Below, one piece after another: positions 46,701 through 59,199 of a DNA stretch of 64,000 nt. Position numbers and translations under genes: made by a program. Source of the DNA: Gyrodactylus bullatarudis. Its lineage: Eukaryota > Platyhelminthes > Monogenea > Gyrodactylidea > Gyrodactylidae. The notes under the pieces were generated by a model. It had not been told where the DNA came from and made no database searches. It worked only from the letters and a program-made list of their open reading frames with translations. Every line of letters starts with the position of its first letter. The stretch's first letter is position 1. The stretch covers positions 35,606-99,605 of the forward strand of contig SSNU01000007.1 in the NCBI GenBank assembly GCA_012064415.1, written 5' to 3'.

Positions 46701-49700
46701 AGAGAACTGGATGATCCATAGAGGGGATGGGGGCATTATTTGAAAAGTATTAAAATAGTAAATAAGTTTTAATGTTGTAAATGGAAACAACATGGGTCAT
46801 ACATTGTATTGTATAATGTATTATAACCCATCTTTTGGAAATGGGGATATCTATCCTCTGTTATTACTCTGAAGTTGTCATTATTATTTATGTATCAATT
46901 CACAGAGAAAAACAGGGTAGGAATGCAATGCAAATTCAAATTGGCCTACATTTTGTATAAACATTTTATCTCTTCTTCTTGATCAGACAGAAATGTTTGT
47001 TTATGTGAAAAGAATAGATTTGTTTAATTGGAAACTTCCAAGAGAGAGAGATCATCGGAAAAAGAACTCGGGGAGAATGGTTTAATAGCAAAACAAATGC
47101 CAAAAATATTTTTTTTTGACAACGTAGATTCATAATCATTGATCAGTTTTAAAGAAACTTGAAAGATGTTCATATTCCTACCCGAAAAGTTTTACTCGTC
47201 AGCTAATTATTCTCACACACAGCAGAAAAAAAGATTTCCCATTCAAAGGTCTCAAAGCTCAAGTAAAGCTAACCTCAAACTGAATCAACTCATTGTTATT
47301 CATCAAAGGCTGAGGAAATACTTTGTTTAGCACCCATTCGATAGGAAATCTATTAATCTCTCGGAATAAACACGGCGGTAAAATTCAAATATGCAATCGC
47401 CTGGACTCTATCTGCTATACCTTCAAAAAATAGTCAATTAAATCTCAGAACTAAAAATAATTGGGTCAAAACAACTGTAGACTCGTAATCATCATATTCA
47501 CAAACCACTTAATAGACAAAAGATTGAATTCTCTATAGAACATCAAGTATAAATAATGTGGGATATATTATATTATATTGGGATCAAATAAAAGTTTCCA
47601 TGTAAGAGATTGATATTTCACAAACTTTTTCTATATTGTTGTGTAGGCTATTCTAGATACAATGGATAAGAGAGAACAAATAAATCTTGATGTACATTGT
47701 ATATATCATATATCAACTTTATCCTAGTTCTTTAAAGATATACACACGCGTATTCCTCTGCCTCTCTCTTCCCCCTCTCATTATACTGCAATACAGGAGA
47801 GGATTAAATGATAAAATAAAGATGTACATTGTACAAATACTATGTCATTGAAAAGGGGGGAAAAGTCAGGCATTATTATGGGAAATGGAAACTTTTATGA
47901 ATGAATCATGATGGAATTCTCTAATCAATGTTATATTTTATGATTTTGATTAGACGGCGGGGTAGGAATTATTTTATTATCCCCATTTAGTTTACAACTT
48001 AAAGTGTGGTGGTTTACAAGGTTGTTTTGTAAAGTGGCTTCGGAAGTAAATCTTGACCTAATCCAGTTGAATATTTTGGGCAAGTTAAGTTAGGGTTAGA
48101 GTCTTACTGGTTACTAGAGAAATGTAGGCAACTCGATTGAAAATAGAGAAAAGTTGAAATTTTGTCTCATTTTACAATTAAGATTTGATTTTAAAAGTCG
48201 TAAAATTTCTCTAGAGACACGTGCAAGTGTTCCTTGATTCTTTATTTTTCCATTATTAGAAGAAAGAAAGACAGAGATTATGACATAAGTCTTGTAATTG
48301 ACAAACTATAGATTCTCAATCATTGATTATCCTTTAATTTTAGACATTAAATCGACAAGCAAAGGGTGGTCATACTTGTCATTATTATTTACCGTGTATG
48401 AAATCTAACTTGTCACACCTAGATATGTTGGGATAATTTTATTTGTGCTGTATTTGAGCTTCGGAAAATTTCTGTAAAAATCATTTCTATAAATTTACAT
48501 AAATCTATTAGATTTTAGATGATTCGGGAATCTAATAAATCATTTTGTGCATCTTAAAGATGAATTAATATCTCAACACATATAGTACCTATCTGATAAG
48601 TGATTTCAATCATTTCATAAGAGATTGAACAATTTCTTTAAAAATAACTGTAAATTAAAATAATTTGAAATTTATTTTGCAGAATCAGGAACATTCCCAA
48701 TCTTGGTTGTGAAAAAACCAAGTACAAAATAACCCCTACAACTAGACAGTTATTGGAAAGTTTGCTGAAAAAAGCTGAGATCACAGAGAGGAAAACTGAG
48801 AATGCTTGATTTTTGATGAAAAATTGGTCGAAATAAAGTTGGGAATCCAGATCATAGTGACTGAATATGGCCATTTCGAATTGACACCAAATACTCATTT
48901 TTTAACTTAAAAGAATTTTATTGATTTGAAAATGGCAGAATTAGCCAAAGAAGCTGGACATTGCCATTAAATTTTTTGAGAAACCCTTCTTTTTAGCAGA
49001 TATCTTTTTTCGAAGATAATCGAAAATTCATTGATTTATTCAAGTAGTGAAAATGATCATAAAATCGAAATTCAAACGATAATTATGTCAATCATTAGAG
49101 CAGATTCAGAATAATTAATTTTCCTTTCTAATCCTGATCCAAAAATTCCTGATGAAAATATTGATATTTTTGTATTAATCAAGTTTAGAATAACTATGTG
49201 TGTGCTATGAAAGCGCAGAGATAAAAGAAAAATAAAACAACTCGCCAAATGTCGAGAACAACTAATGACTATAATTATCCCAAAATGATAGTAAAAAGAG
49301 AAATGATAATAACTATAATGATGATGATATGTAGACAGGAAGATATCCCTCGTTATTTGTAGAGAGTAAAAAAGGACTCACCCTTGACCTATTGTCTTGA
49401 CAAGGCGGTATTTTTCCTTGGGATCTTCCGGAGAGCAAATACGCTTGAGTTTATCACGAATTTGTTGATCTGTAAGACGATTATTGTGATGACGTCTCTT
49501 TGGAGTACCTGAGATCTCTGTGGAGCCTTGACTATGGGCATTTTGATTGCTGGGTTTTGAATTTCTGGTAATTTCATCGACATTTTGATAGATTCCCTCA
49601 TCCGGCTTTGAAGGCTAAATTCGAATAATTTAAATATACTTTCAATATTTTATCTTGAACCATGTGAGATATTCTTAAAATAATTAAAAGAATACAAAAT

Positions 49701-52255
49701 TATCTATTGTATTATCCATGTGTTATATCAGGACGATATAAAATAATAATCAAGAATTATACTTTAGATGCTGATAATTATTATTCTAGTTATTTTATTA
49801 CATACATATATAGAAGCCAACTTACAAATGGACACTTTGCATCGTGGACATTGTTAATTGGTGTCATACAATTACTTCCAGCAGAGAAATCTTCCGAATT
49901 TTGAGTTTCCAGGGAAGCCTGAACGTTGATACATTCACCTTGATGTTGTCGGAGAGTTCCATTGGTGCTGCTAAAATCTAATTCTGGTTCTGGTAGGGGA
50001 GAACTTTGAATACTATTTGTGGGGACAGATGTATGCTTTGGTATAGGTGGAGCGGGTCCCTTTTTATGTTTAACAGGTACAGGACCACTAGATCCAGAGG
50101 AATAATTATTGCTAATACCACTGTCGATCGATTGATCACTATTGCCTTCTTTCGAGTTTTTCTGCGAGGAAAAGTTACCCGAAGCCTTTTGGACACCATC
50201 ATGATTGTGATGAGAGTTCACTTGATCAAAAGACATTACTCCGGCTGATGTATAGGCTGTTTGATGAGAATAATTACCCTGGCTAGTTTTCTTTGATGGG
50301 GAATTCGATAAGTATAAATCACAAACTGTTGGTGTTGATTGGTAATGGATATGATTCAGCTGAGACATAAAGAAAATTATTAAATTTTTTCAATAATTCC
50401 AGTAATCTGAGAATAGACAATTGTGGACCCACAAAAGATGCTTTATGCATTAAATAATTTTTTTTGCAAATTGAGAAAAAATTCAAGAAAACCCTAGACT
50501 ACCCCTCAAACCTTTTAAATTTTTATTGCTCAATCTAGTATAATGATTCAGAAAAAGTGTTGGACCACAGGTTTAGTGAAAAATTTATCTTGGATTTCAT
50601 TGAGAATTAAATAGAGAACTATATAATAAAATGGTTTATCGATTAATGCCTTGTTTTAAATCTATTTTTATCATGGTGTAATATTTTTGAAAATTCAATT
50701 GAATGAAACTTGGCGTCAAACTTGGTACCAAAAGAAAAAACCTTTCTTACTGGTCAAGTGATGAATTAAATTTATTTTCACATAATTTTTTCAAGACATA
50801 AAGAGATATCAGGTCTAGGTGTGTGAAGAAAAAGTTCTCCGCAGATTAGACTATTCTTGATTCAATCAAATTTTTAATTGAAAAAACAAACATGAGAATA
50901 ATTAAATTGAGGGAAAAGAAACTCACTTGGAGATTCTGATTGGCTTCAGAGGGAGATGGTCCTTCATCGATCTTACTGCTAGTTGTGGAGGAACCTTGTT
51001 GAAGGACGTTGGAAGAACTTCCAGTACAAGAATAAGATAGAGAACATCCGCTACTCTGACTGCCACTTAGACCGCTTATGTACAAGTCACTAGTGGGATA
51101 AATAATACTCTGGCCATTGTTATTAAAGTTTGAGTGAGCACTGACACTGTTTGGTAGAACAAGAGGTCTCTGAGAATTACCAACACTGCTATTATTATTG
51201 TTATTATTAACAGTTGTAATGTTATGGCTGGGATTATGAGCTGAAGAACTTTGATAGTAATGTACCTGAGAGTCGATATTCAAATCACAACTGTGTTGTC
51301 TAACTTTGGAGCCGCCATTATCAGCAAGACTAGGATTAATAGCACTATGAGTTGAATTGTGACCATTTGAACTAGAGTCGTTAGTGCGAAGACGAACAGA
51401 ATTATTTTTTCCATTGCCAAGAGCGAGATTCGACATTTGAGATCCGATAGATCCAGAGTTGGTTTGGTTCATGTTTGAGGAGACACTATCCATAGACCCG
51501 CTGGAGCTAACAAAGGCTGAACTATCATGGTGATTTTGCATAAACTTTTGATTGTCCTTATTCCCGAGGACATTTATGATGCTTATGATAACTTCTGAAT
51601 CTTTCATTTGTTGCTCTGGTCCAATATTCAATTCAAGCAATTTTATCTTCCATTCGTCAGGGAGACCCTAGAAATTTGAAAATACAATCCTCAATTGCTA
51701 TGCTTAGAAAAATCAATCCTCTCATGATTTCATTCGTTGGATCATATCAAGGTAGTTTATAAATGGAAAAGAATGAAAAATGATTCCTACAGACTAGGAA
51801 TTATGCTAATTTGTCTAAAAAAACTCACCAAAATTTGTTTTGCATTTTTATCGTGGAATACATGCATGTTATGCGAGACTTTAGTGGGTAATCCAATAGA
51901 AGATTCATTTTTCTTTCGATCGAAAATATTTCGGAGGCGTACTAAAGAAGAATTTTTTTAAATATTTATGGAAGAATAAACAAAATTTCCTAAAACTCAC
52001 AGCCTTTCTTTTTTTCTTTGACTGGAGGAGTAGGTAATGGCTTTGAGTTACCGAGTGGTTCGTTTCTGTTCCTAAACGAATTTATGAGATGAAAATTACT
52101 TACATTGTACTAGTCGATCGAATAGGAGGCTTTGGATAATTACTATCAGTTGAAGAATTAGGTCCTAATAAAATTGTCTCAGATGGATAGAGCACTTTCC
52201 CGCTGTTTCCTGAAGAGCAAATGTTATTAAATGATTCAGAGTTGGCAATTGTCAT
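40776..52255 (-). CDS. PAK1: Group I p21-activated kinase (PAK), eight exons
   Basis: Exons from 5' to 3' on the minus strand: 52104-52255, 52001-52071, 51829-51941, 50927-51667, 49826-50359, 49382-49614, 43624-43969, 40776-41288; 2703 nt, 900 codons plus stop, all phases match. The N-terminus has a Nck-type proline site ([10 protein letters not shown], about 42-51). A CRIB-like segment follows ([16 protein letters not shown], 90-105), then the start of the autoinhibitory region (GLPDEW, 113-118). A long Ser/Asn-rich stretch (about 150-530) includes [12 protein letters not shown], a possible PIX-SH3 site. The kinase domain has IGQGASGVV, K635 in VAIK, E651, HRDIKSDN (745-752), DFG (765-767) and GTPYWMAPE. 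Group I PAKs act downstream of Rac/Cdc42 on the actin cytoskeleton. About 22 extra residues (673-694) sit in the N-lobe. The symbol marks the PAK1/2/3 group, not strict orthology. Confidence 0.94.
41289..43623. other. PAK intron 7
   Basis: AT-rich 2.3-kb intron. A CA run lies near 43042-43050. No coding region or RNA gene is recognised. Confidence 0.45.
43970..45794. other. PAK intron 6, first part
   Basis: AT-rich. A segment near 44360-44470 (GAGTTATTCAGTAAAAACTG, AGAAAAACATGAATGAG) also occurs near 10315-10400, so it is a low-copy repeat. Nothing else is recognised. Confidence 0.45.
45795..46352. repeat. Foldback repeat, family B
   Basis: Begins GATATGAATTTGGAAATCCA and ends TCCCAACTTCATATTAATTA. 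Arms include TTTTTCATCAAAAATTTGAA against TTCGAATTCTTGATGAAAAA, and TTGGAATCCTA against TAGGATTCCAA. It forms an imperfect hairpin of about 560 bp in PAK intron 6. The minus frame at 46134-46409 is a by-product. Confidence 0.8.
46353..49381. other. PAK intron 6, remainder
   Basis: AT-rich. Degenerate foldback-B-like fragments lie at about 48780-49170. No gene or RNA is recognised. Confidence 0.45.
50360..50926. other. PAK intron 4
   Basis: A 567-bp AT-rich intron. I see nothing in it. Confidence 0.4.
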
Positions 52256-53136
52256 TTGATATTAAGATAAATAGAGAATTTCCATCGTATATTCGATATA
52301 AACCGAAATTAGAGTGATGACTATCGAAATATTCTAATCAGCAGAAGTTGTTATGTGCGCTCAACTTATAAAGCCATTACAAGAAAAATTCATTATAGAA
52401 AGTGTACTAGATTTAATGCTTAATCAGTTATTTCTTTCATCATGAAGTTAAAATTAACAAAAAAACAATGAATTTGAAATAAAAAACGTTTTGAAAAAAA
52501 TTTACCAAATAGATCTGATATATTGAAACCAAATATCCATGAATGTTTTCTTGGAAAACAAATAAACAAATATCCCCTGTTTTAATGTTTTTAATAGCTC
52601 TTTAATTTTTGTAAAAATCGTATTTCTAAAATATATTATCAAACTACTTTTAAGTAAACAAATAATTTCTTATATATATTTTTAAAATAAGATTGATTTT
52701 CTAAGTTGTTTTGTTTCGCAATATAGATATGTAGATTACTCAGCTTTCTACAGGATATCTTTGAGTGTTTAAGAGTTCTTCCGTTTCTTAAATATTCTGA
52801 TATGTTCAAGTAATTTTATGAAACATTATCACTTTGATACAGTTGTAACATGCAATACTTGTCATTGTTTAGTTACAATTACGTGAATCTCTCTTGATAA
52901 CCTAGAACTTGTATCTAGAGAAAGCGAATGTCGATTCAATCTATTGTTATTAAAATCAATTTTATGAGACACTTTTGATAAAGAAAAATGAAAATCTGTT
53001 TTTTGAAAAATACTTTATTTCAGGAAAAATTTTATGCATCAAACAATAGGAAATTCAGAACAAAGCAGAAAAAATAACATATTTCTCGACAAATTTTCGT
53101 TTTTACAAAGAACTTTTCATTGTTTATCGATAGACT
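52256..53136. other. Upstream of PAK and downstream of the rolling-stone-like gene
   Basis: AT-rich 880 bp between the PAK start codon and the stop of the next minus-strand gene. A PAK promoter should lie here, but I can point to no specific element. Confidence 0.4.
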
Positions 53137-54511
53137 TTATTCAAATGTGGAACTGTTACTGTACCCTGACCGATTATTTCTCAGTATTGGATGGCGATCA
53201 TAGTTTTCTCTTGAGTCCTTCTGATACATTTCGGTAGGTAGTGATTTTCCACCAATCACATAACTCACATATCCACGAATTAGGTAAAGTAGGACAAGAC
53301 CCATCTTTGAATGTGAATAAAACAGTATAATTAACGTTAAAACATAACTTTGACAAATAATTGTATCAGATGTAAAGATAGTTGACGTGGCCAAATTTCC
53401 ATTTTTTCAACTTTTCAGCTTAGACCTTTATCAATTTCGAAGATTTGAAGCAATTCTGTACAAATGGTTCAATTGTCAGAATCAAACTGCCTTAAAATCT
53501 CCAGTTCAAACGTTGAAAATATGGAAATTTGACGCATTCTTGAAATTCGAAAAATGACCAGATTCATTTTTTTATTGTAAAAACTCATTTCTTCATGCAA
53601 TTCCTGACTTTTCGGACTTGCTTTGATTTAAAATCAATAAAAAAGGCTATTGGATGGTCCAATTTGGACCCTAATCACTGAAAAAGATTTGCAAAGATGT
53701 AAAGTGCTATTAAAATGGAGTAAGAAATTGTATCAACCCTTTCAGTGCGGAGACTACTTCCTTATTTTCCTAAAATCCAAAATTTAACTATTTCGCGAAA
53801 CAACAAATAAATGATTTTTTGGTAAGAAACCTAAAATTACAGATTTACAATAAAAATATGATCTGGATTTCACGATCGAATGACGTGTGATCTGATGAAC
53901 TGATTTTCATGCCCTGACTATTTATGAAATCTGCACTTTTTTATCTTTCGAACTAGACCATTCGAAACTCGAGTAAACGTATACCCATTCACTATGTGAT
54001 CCAAAAACCTGATTTTGATCGATCGCTTACAAGTAGACAGGTTGTTTTAGAGTGCCTTTGAAGAGAAACTTTAATGTTATTATGAAAAAATACCTTTTGT
54101 ACTCTTTCAAACTCTTAAAAAACTTAATTTATCACACTTTTGAATTTTACCCTTGAAACCACGAGTTAGTTAAAAAAACTAAATGTACCAATGAATATTT
54201 TGTAAAATTAGAATCTCAATTTAAACTAACTTGCACTAAAATTGAACAAAGAATCGCTTCCAAGACATGAATACTGGTTTTTTCCTTTTGTGACCAATCA
54301 AACTCCTTGTAGATAGCCCCAATGCCGTAAGGACCAACAAGGTTTGCATAATAAAATGCAAGTGTAAAAGCTACGTAGAGTAATCCGAAGAGGACTGGAT
54401 AAATGAGGTGAAGTATCCGAAATGGATGCGAACTCAGGAGGGTATCAGCCACAGCTATAATTGCTGGAAGAGAGTGTTTCCATTGTATTTCTTTTGTTAT
54501 TCCAGTTAGAT
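53137..54511 (-). CDS. Rolling-stone-like multi-pass membrane protein, 3' part
   Basis: Two exons are visible on the minus strand: 54231-54511 and 53137-53304, joined in phase 0, giving about 148 residues to the stop. The first carries LTGITKEIQWKHSLPAIIA, then SSHPFRILHLIYPVLFGLLYVAFTLAFYYA and IYKEFDWSQ. This matches the Drosophila rolling stone family (HP-R-LH--YP-LF---Y--F and IY--DW). The last exon adds a membrane segment (MGLVLLYLIRGYVSYVIGG) and a polar tail. Rolling stone acts in muscle development and myoblast fusion in flies; the function of relatives is unknown. N-terminal exons should lie above 54511, but I could not find them. The donor is GTTAGT. The intron holds a degenerate family C repeat (53390-53600). 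Confidence 0.65.
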
Positions 54512-54879
54512 CTAAAGGAGATAAAATAGAATTCTTAATTCTTATCATGGAAGTCACAATCAAAACTTTTCTTGGTCGCTAAACTTTTTTTCAATAAAGT
54601 TGTTTTAAAAATTTCCCAGGCTCAACAAACGACCGAGAAACCTTTGGACGGAATAATTATGAATAAATTTTAAAAATCGTATGATAACTAGCGCACAATA
54701 ACAGAAGGTGTTGAATAGTGTAAAGTTTACACTGTAAACATTACTCTATAAAATCTGGACCATGAGAGAGAAAGGAATCAGTGTTGTTTTACACCAAAGT
54801 CAAGTTCCCTTCACTAGTTTGCTTTAGAAACCAACTTTTTGATTCTCTTAATCGATCATAGATGAATTATGGAAAAAAT
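54512..54879. other. Upstream of the rolling-stone-like exon
   Basis: AT-rich. I found no further exon of the rolling-stone-like gene with confidence. Confidence 0.35.
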
Positions 54880-55237
54880 CTTTGAACTTGTTTTTACAAA
54901 ATTCTCAAATTTTTCCATCAAGAAATCGAATTTGATCAAGATTTCTAAATCATGGGTTCCACTTTCTCGAAATGGAGAAAAAAATATCAATTTTTATGAA
55001 AATTATCGCGCCAAATTCCCACTTTTTGAACTTTGAGTTTAAAAATTTTGCTCATTTCAAAGTAAGAAAGTGATCAAAAGTTGATTTTTAAGATCACGAT
55101 TAGACAAAGAAATTAAACATCCTGAAACTGATTTTCAGAATCACCTCGTCATCGTGTGAGAATTGAATTTTGATTTTTTTTGAAAATCGGCAAAATCTTG
55201 ATGATTCGGAATTCCCGAAAAATGACGAGTTTTCATA
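54880..55237. repeat. Foldback repeat, family B, cut by a hammerhead SINE
   Basis: Left arm of family B (TTTTTCCATCAAGAAATCGA, TTTGATCAAGATTTC, AAAAGTTGATTTTTAAGATC) running to GACGAGTTTTCATA at 55237. The hammerhead unit begins there, and AAACTCGTCCTTTTTGAATC follows it at 55748. Confidence 0.65.
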
Positions 55238-55519
55238 CAATCAACCTACTAGCATGGAGTGGTCACTGGTAATTTAACCTTGTGAACTCTAACTTGATTG
55301 TCTTCTCATACCTAGATGTTAGAATTCGGATAAGCAAGTGTTGAGTAATAGGAGATGAACGTGGGTTCTTGCTGTCGAATGATTATCCACTTTTCAGTAC
55401 TGCTCTTCAGCCCTCGGCAGATCCCTTAACTCAGATTGGTCAATATGATTCTGCGATCATGACAACTACAGCAGAGTGCTTAGCTTGTTGGGACCTCACA
55501 TGCCTTGTTAGCAAGATCA

Positions 55520-55561
55520 TGGCCTAGTGGTTAGAAAGGTTGCCTCACAACGTTGAAGACC
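55520..55561 (+). promoter_or_regulatory. tRNA-like RNA polymerase III A and B boxes
   Basis: TGGCCTAGTGG at 55520-55530 fits the A-box consensus, and the following GGTTAGAAAGG resembles a tRNA D-loop. GTTGAAGACC at 55552-55561 is a poor B-box match, and the A-to-B spacing (about 21 nt) is shorter than in tRNAs. It is a decayed tRNA-derived promoter, not a tRNA gene. Confidence 0.55.
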
Positions 55562-55568
55562 AGGCTAT

Positions 55569-55620
55569 GGTGTACTGACGAGTCCTGACAAGGACGAAAC
55601 GCGACCGTGAGTTGAATATT
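55569..55620 (+). ncRNA. Type I hammerhead ribozyme, partly decayed
   Basis: GGTGTA (55569-55574) leads into core CTGACGA (55575-55581), a perfect helix II (GTCC, loop TGACAA, GGAC, 55582-55595) and core GAAA (55596-55599), then CGCGAC. Where the copy at 31727-31769 has ACGCGTC and TACATC, this one has ACGCGAC and CGTGAG. The helix III/cleavage site and the helix I 3' strand are therefore mutated and this copy is probably inactive. Helix II is better kept than in the other copy. Confidence 0.75.
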
Positions 55621-55745
55621 ATTTGACTCTCTTATGGAATTGACGCCTGCTTTTCCGAATTCAAACATCTAGATATGAGATGTTAGATAGAGTTCATATG
55701 GATATAGTAATTACCAGTGACCACACTTGGCTAGTAGGTTAATTG

Positions 55746-57789
55746 TATAAACTCGTCCTTTTTGAATCATCTAGATTTAGTATTATTACTTCCTTGAAAA
55801 TATTTCGTTTATACTCGAACAAATTTAAACATGGAATTTGTGAAAATTTTGGTTTCATTTTGGCCTAAGCATAGGCCAGTTCTTATTCTTAATTTGAATC
55901 TCTTTAATTTTAGCAAATTAAGGTATCAATTTACTCATTTCGTCTCATTTTTCTTCGTATTATGAGTGAATTTAGATGTGTCTTTGTGTGACAAAAGAAG
56001 AGAGTAATATTTCATCGATTGTATTTGGATTTGTTTTACTTTTTGAAATTGGAACAGTGAATTATCTCTCCCTACATTTTTTGTTGATATGAAAGGAGGG
56101 AAGTAAGAAAAATCAATTTGAAATCAAAGAAAACAAAGATCTAAGACTAAAATATCCCAATTTACCTTTGAGCATTTGAAGGTAGACTTGTAATCAAGTA
56201 TTTCTTGAGAAACTTTTGACAAATTCAATTTCAATGTTGAAACTAGGTAGAGTTATATAATTAGAATCATTTCAAGAAACTGAATTAGATTCCGACCAAG
56301 GTTAGAAATTGGAGATTTGAAAAATCTTCTCCTACTGATCATGACAAGTACTGGTGGGTATGTCTTAAATAAAGGCCTTACTTGTGAAACTATTGCCATC
56401 ATTCAAAATTTTATAAGCAATTCCTCTGGTAGGTTATCACCAGGGCAACACATAATATGTCATTAAATTTCTAAAATATTTCCTATAAATATTCCTTAAA
56501 ATTCGTAAAATATTCTTTTAAATATCCCTTTAAAAATAAAAAGCACTCGATTAAATATACGTAAATTATTATTGTACGAAAATACACAAGAGAACTTGAT
56601 ATTCTCGTCATTGAAGTTTATTTTCCTTTTCATAACTGATTTGACAAATGAGAAGAGTTTGTTCATTCGTTCTGGTTGGTAAAAAAATTAGACTGGGATG
56701 GTCAAAGTTTCTTTTTCGAGGAATGTAATCAATTGATAATTAAATTCAAAAAAGGGCCGAATTCACAAAAAAAATATATAGACATTCATTTTCGTCTAAG
56801 ATGACGAGGCTTGATCTACAGATGAGTGAGATAAAAATTGTTAATAAACGATTGGGGTAAATATTCATTTATTTTCAAAAATATTCCCTTTTTTATGCTT
56901 TTATGTAAAAAGCATATAATATGTAAAATATGCATTTATAACTTTTGAATTTGAGATTATTTTTAAAATATGAATATAGAAAATCATTTAAAAGCTGAAA
57001 TTAAACAACATATTGAAGAATAAAAAATATGCTTTGTGTTGCCCTGGTTATCACCATTATAACCTGTACAGAAATTGACTATAGATAAAAAAACACTCAT
57101 TGATTATTAAGGCTTGAAGAACCCTAAATAGGTACAGAGAAGATCCCACGTACCCTTAGAGATGGTTCTTTCAAATATGAAGATTAAGAGTAGAGATTTA
57201 TTTTTGAAAGATCTTGATTTATAAATTTTCTAATCCCATCTTTAGTTATTTAAGAAAACTTTTTTTCAGACAGAGAGTAAATAGAAAGAAGAAAAACGAT
57301 TTCTCCAAAAATCAAGAAAAGGAATAAAATGACTATTTGCTATTTATTCTATTTCAAAAAGATTTAAAAAATAGGCGATAGACTTTTCGACTAGCTATTG
57401 AGGTCTTGGAACCAGATGCTAATTGCCTTATTTCGCGTGCTTTTTCCCATCATTGAAATGAAAACGAAATTCTTGCGGAAATGATTCCAAATAAACTTGA
57501 AGAGAAATAAGAAGGGGCCATTATTCTGTAATTTAACCCTCTAATCTTGCATCACTAAACAATAGAAAATCTTAAATTTAAAGAGTTCCACTTAATTATT
57601 AATTTGATATCGCAAAACCATTTTTCGCGACTTTATTCTAAAACTAATGTTCCAATATACCACACGACATACGGTTCAGATCAGAATTCAATTCCATATC
57701 ACAAGTTTATAAAAAGTATCACCAAGTTTATTCAAAAAATACGAATGGAATTGGGATTCTATCCAATGGTTAGATTTTACTGGGTCTAG
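55746..57789. other. Gene-poor repeat-rich stretch
   Basis: AT-rich. Nothing recognised as a gene, RNA or defined repeat; the frame at 57604-57789 has no signature. Confidence 0.4.
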
Positions 57790-58315
57790 TTGACATGAAG
57801 ATGAGAATTTACGAAAATTTTATCGATTTCGATGATTTGAAGCAGTTAAGTACTGATATCTGGGTTCAAAATTGAACGAAGAATTCGAATTCACCTCTAG
57901 AAGATTACTGAAGTTCGTCATTACTGTGGGAGATCGTACCATTTGAACTTTTCGATTATCACGAAGGCAAATTATCCAAAATCTGGAAGTTGTACTTTTT
58001 CTCGGAAACAGTAAGATCTTTGCTATCTCTATGGCCAAATTCGAATTTTTCGTTCAATTTTGATCCCAAATATCATCACTTAACTGCTTCGAATTATCGA
58101 AATCGATAAAAAATTTTGGATTCAAAAGATGAAAAAGGGGAAATTTGGTGCATTTTCGAAATTCGAAAAACGGCCTAATTTTGGTCAGATTGAATTTTTT
58201 TGAATATCAACAACTTATTAGGTCATTTTAAAAATTATTTTTTTCTATGAATCCGGAAAAAATATCGGAATTTCTGTTAAAATGGTAAATTCTGATCTTC
58301 ATGTCAACTAGCTTT
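57790..58315. repeat. Foldback repeat, family C, left arm shortened
   Basis: Starts TTGACATGAAGATGAGAATT, then jumps to the inner part (TTATCGATTTCGATGATTTG). The right arm is fuller: CGAAAAACGGCCTAATTTTG to TAAATTCTGATCTTCATGTC. The outer left arm has been deleted. The minus frame at 57820-58038 is a by-product. Confidence 0.7.
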
Positions 58316-59199
58316 ACATCATTGAATGAGTCAATAAAATATCTTCTCATCCAAAAAAAAATAATATTTATATCATCCAAACTGTTCCAAAGAGGATATG
58401 AGATTAAAAAATTGAATTTCATTTCACTACAGAATAAATAATTGAATTGTCATGATAAATATAATGGATTTATCAAAATTGAATCTGCTTGTATATATAT
58501 AAGTGGGAAAGCTCTAGAACACAGTATATATATGTATGACATTGTATGTGTGTATAAATCCAATAGAAGATCATAGTTCTATCTAAATAGAATACATTCC
58601 ATGTACATATGGTATACATAACATATTCATAAGTATAGAATAAAGGGATGTAATCTCCAAGTGTGTATATTGGGTAATAACTTTTCAATAAATTCCCTAT
58701 TCATTCTGACAAGTTTGGCAGTTAAATATGACTAGTGATTCGCTCTAATATTATACATAAATGTCGGATATTTAAAACTGGGAATAAGTTTAATTCTATG
58801 TCCTTCAAAACCCAATGAGAGATACTCAAGTTTCATAACATTTTTTTCTTTGTACGTTAACTGCAATAACTGATTTAACACCAAGTTTCTACTTGTGGAT
58901 CTGAATGAAAATTTCAGCGGCTTTTATGGGTAAATAAATATGGAATTGTAGATTGTTTTGAGCAATAAAAAGTCTTGATTTTGCTAGAATGAATTTACTA
59001 GTATTAAAAATATAATTGCGAAAATTTTATCAAATACCCTAGAATGAAATTGTTTGAGTGAATAATGTTTATGAATACGCTGATTACGAAACTACAGCTG
59101 TTTTTAACGCGATTATTTTTAGTTGAGGAGTTATCAATCAATAACAGATAGAGTTCAGGCGATTGCATATTTGAATCCTTACCAACTTGCCTGCTTTGA
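58316..59199. other. AT-rich stretch
   Basis: TA-rich low-complexity sequence at 58490-58620. A segment near 59080-59170 (AATACGCTGATTACGAAACT, GATAGAGTTCAGGCGATTGC) also occurs near 4690-4805 and 41665-41810, so it is part of another dispersed repeat. No gene is recognised. Confidence 0.45.

Larger units (their letters stand above)
55238..55745 (+). mobile_element. Hammerhead-bearing, tRNA-like SINE with inverted ends
   Basis: A 508-bp unit. The left end CAATCAACCTACTAGC and the right end GCTAGTAGGTTAATTG are inverted copies, and about 100 bp of inner sequence (CCTAGATGTTAGAATTCGGA on the left) also mirrors the right side. In the middle are a tRNA-like A box, a weak B box and a plus-strand hammerhead. 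The sequence 3' of the ribozyme (GTGAGTTGAATATTATT to CAGTGACCACACTTGGC) matches the minus strand of 31565-31727. The structure recalls the tRNA-derived hammerhead SINEs (Sm-alpha type) of schistosomes. Confidence 0.75.

Noticed and set aside
55510..55568. A functional tRNA gene
   Set aside because: The A box is good, but the B box is poor, the spacing is wrong and no cloverleaf closes. It fits a tRNA-derived SINE promoter better.
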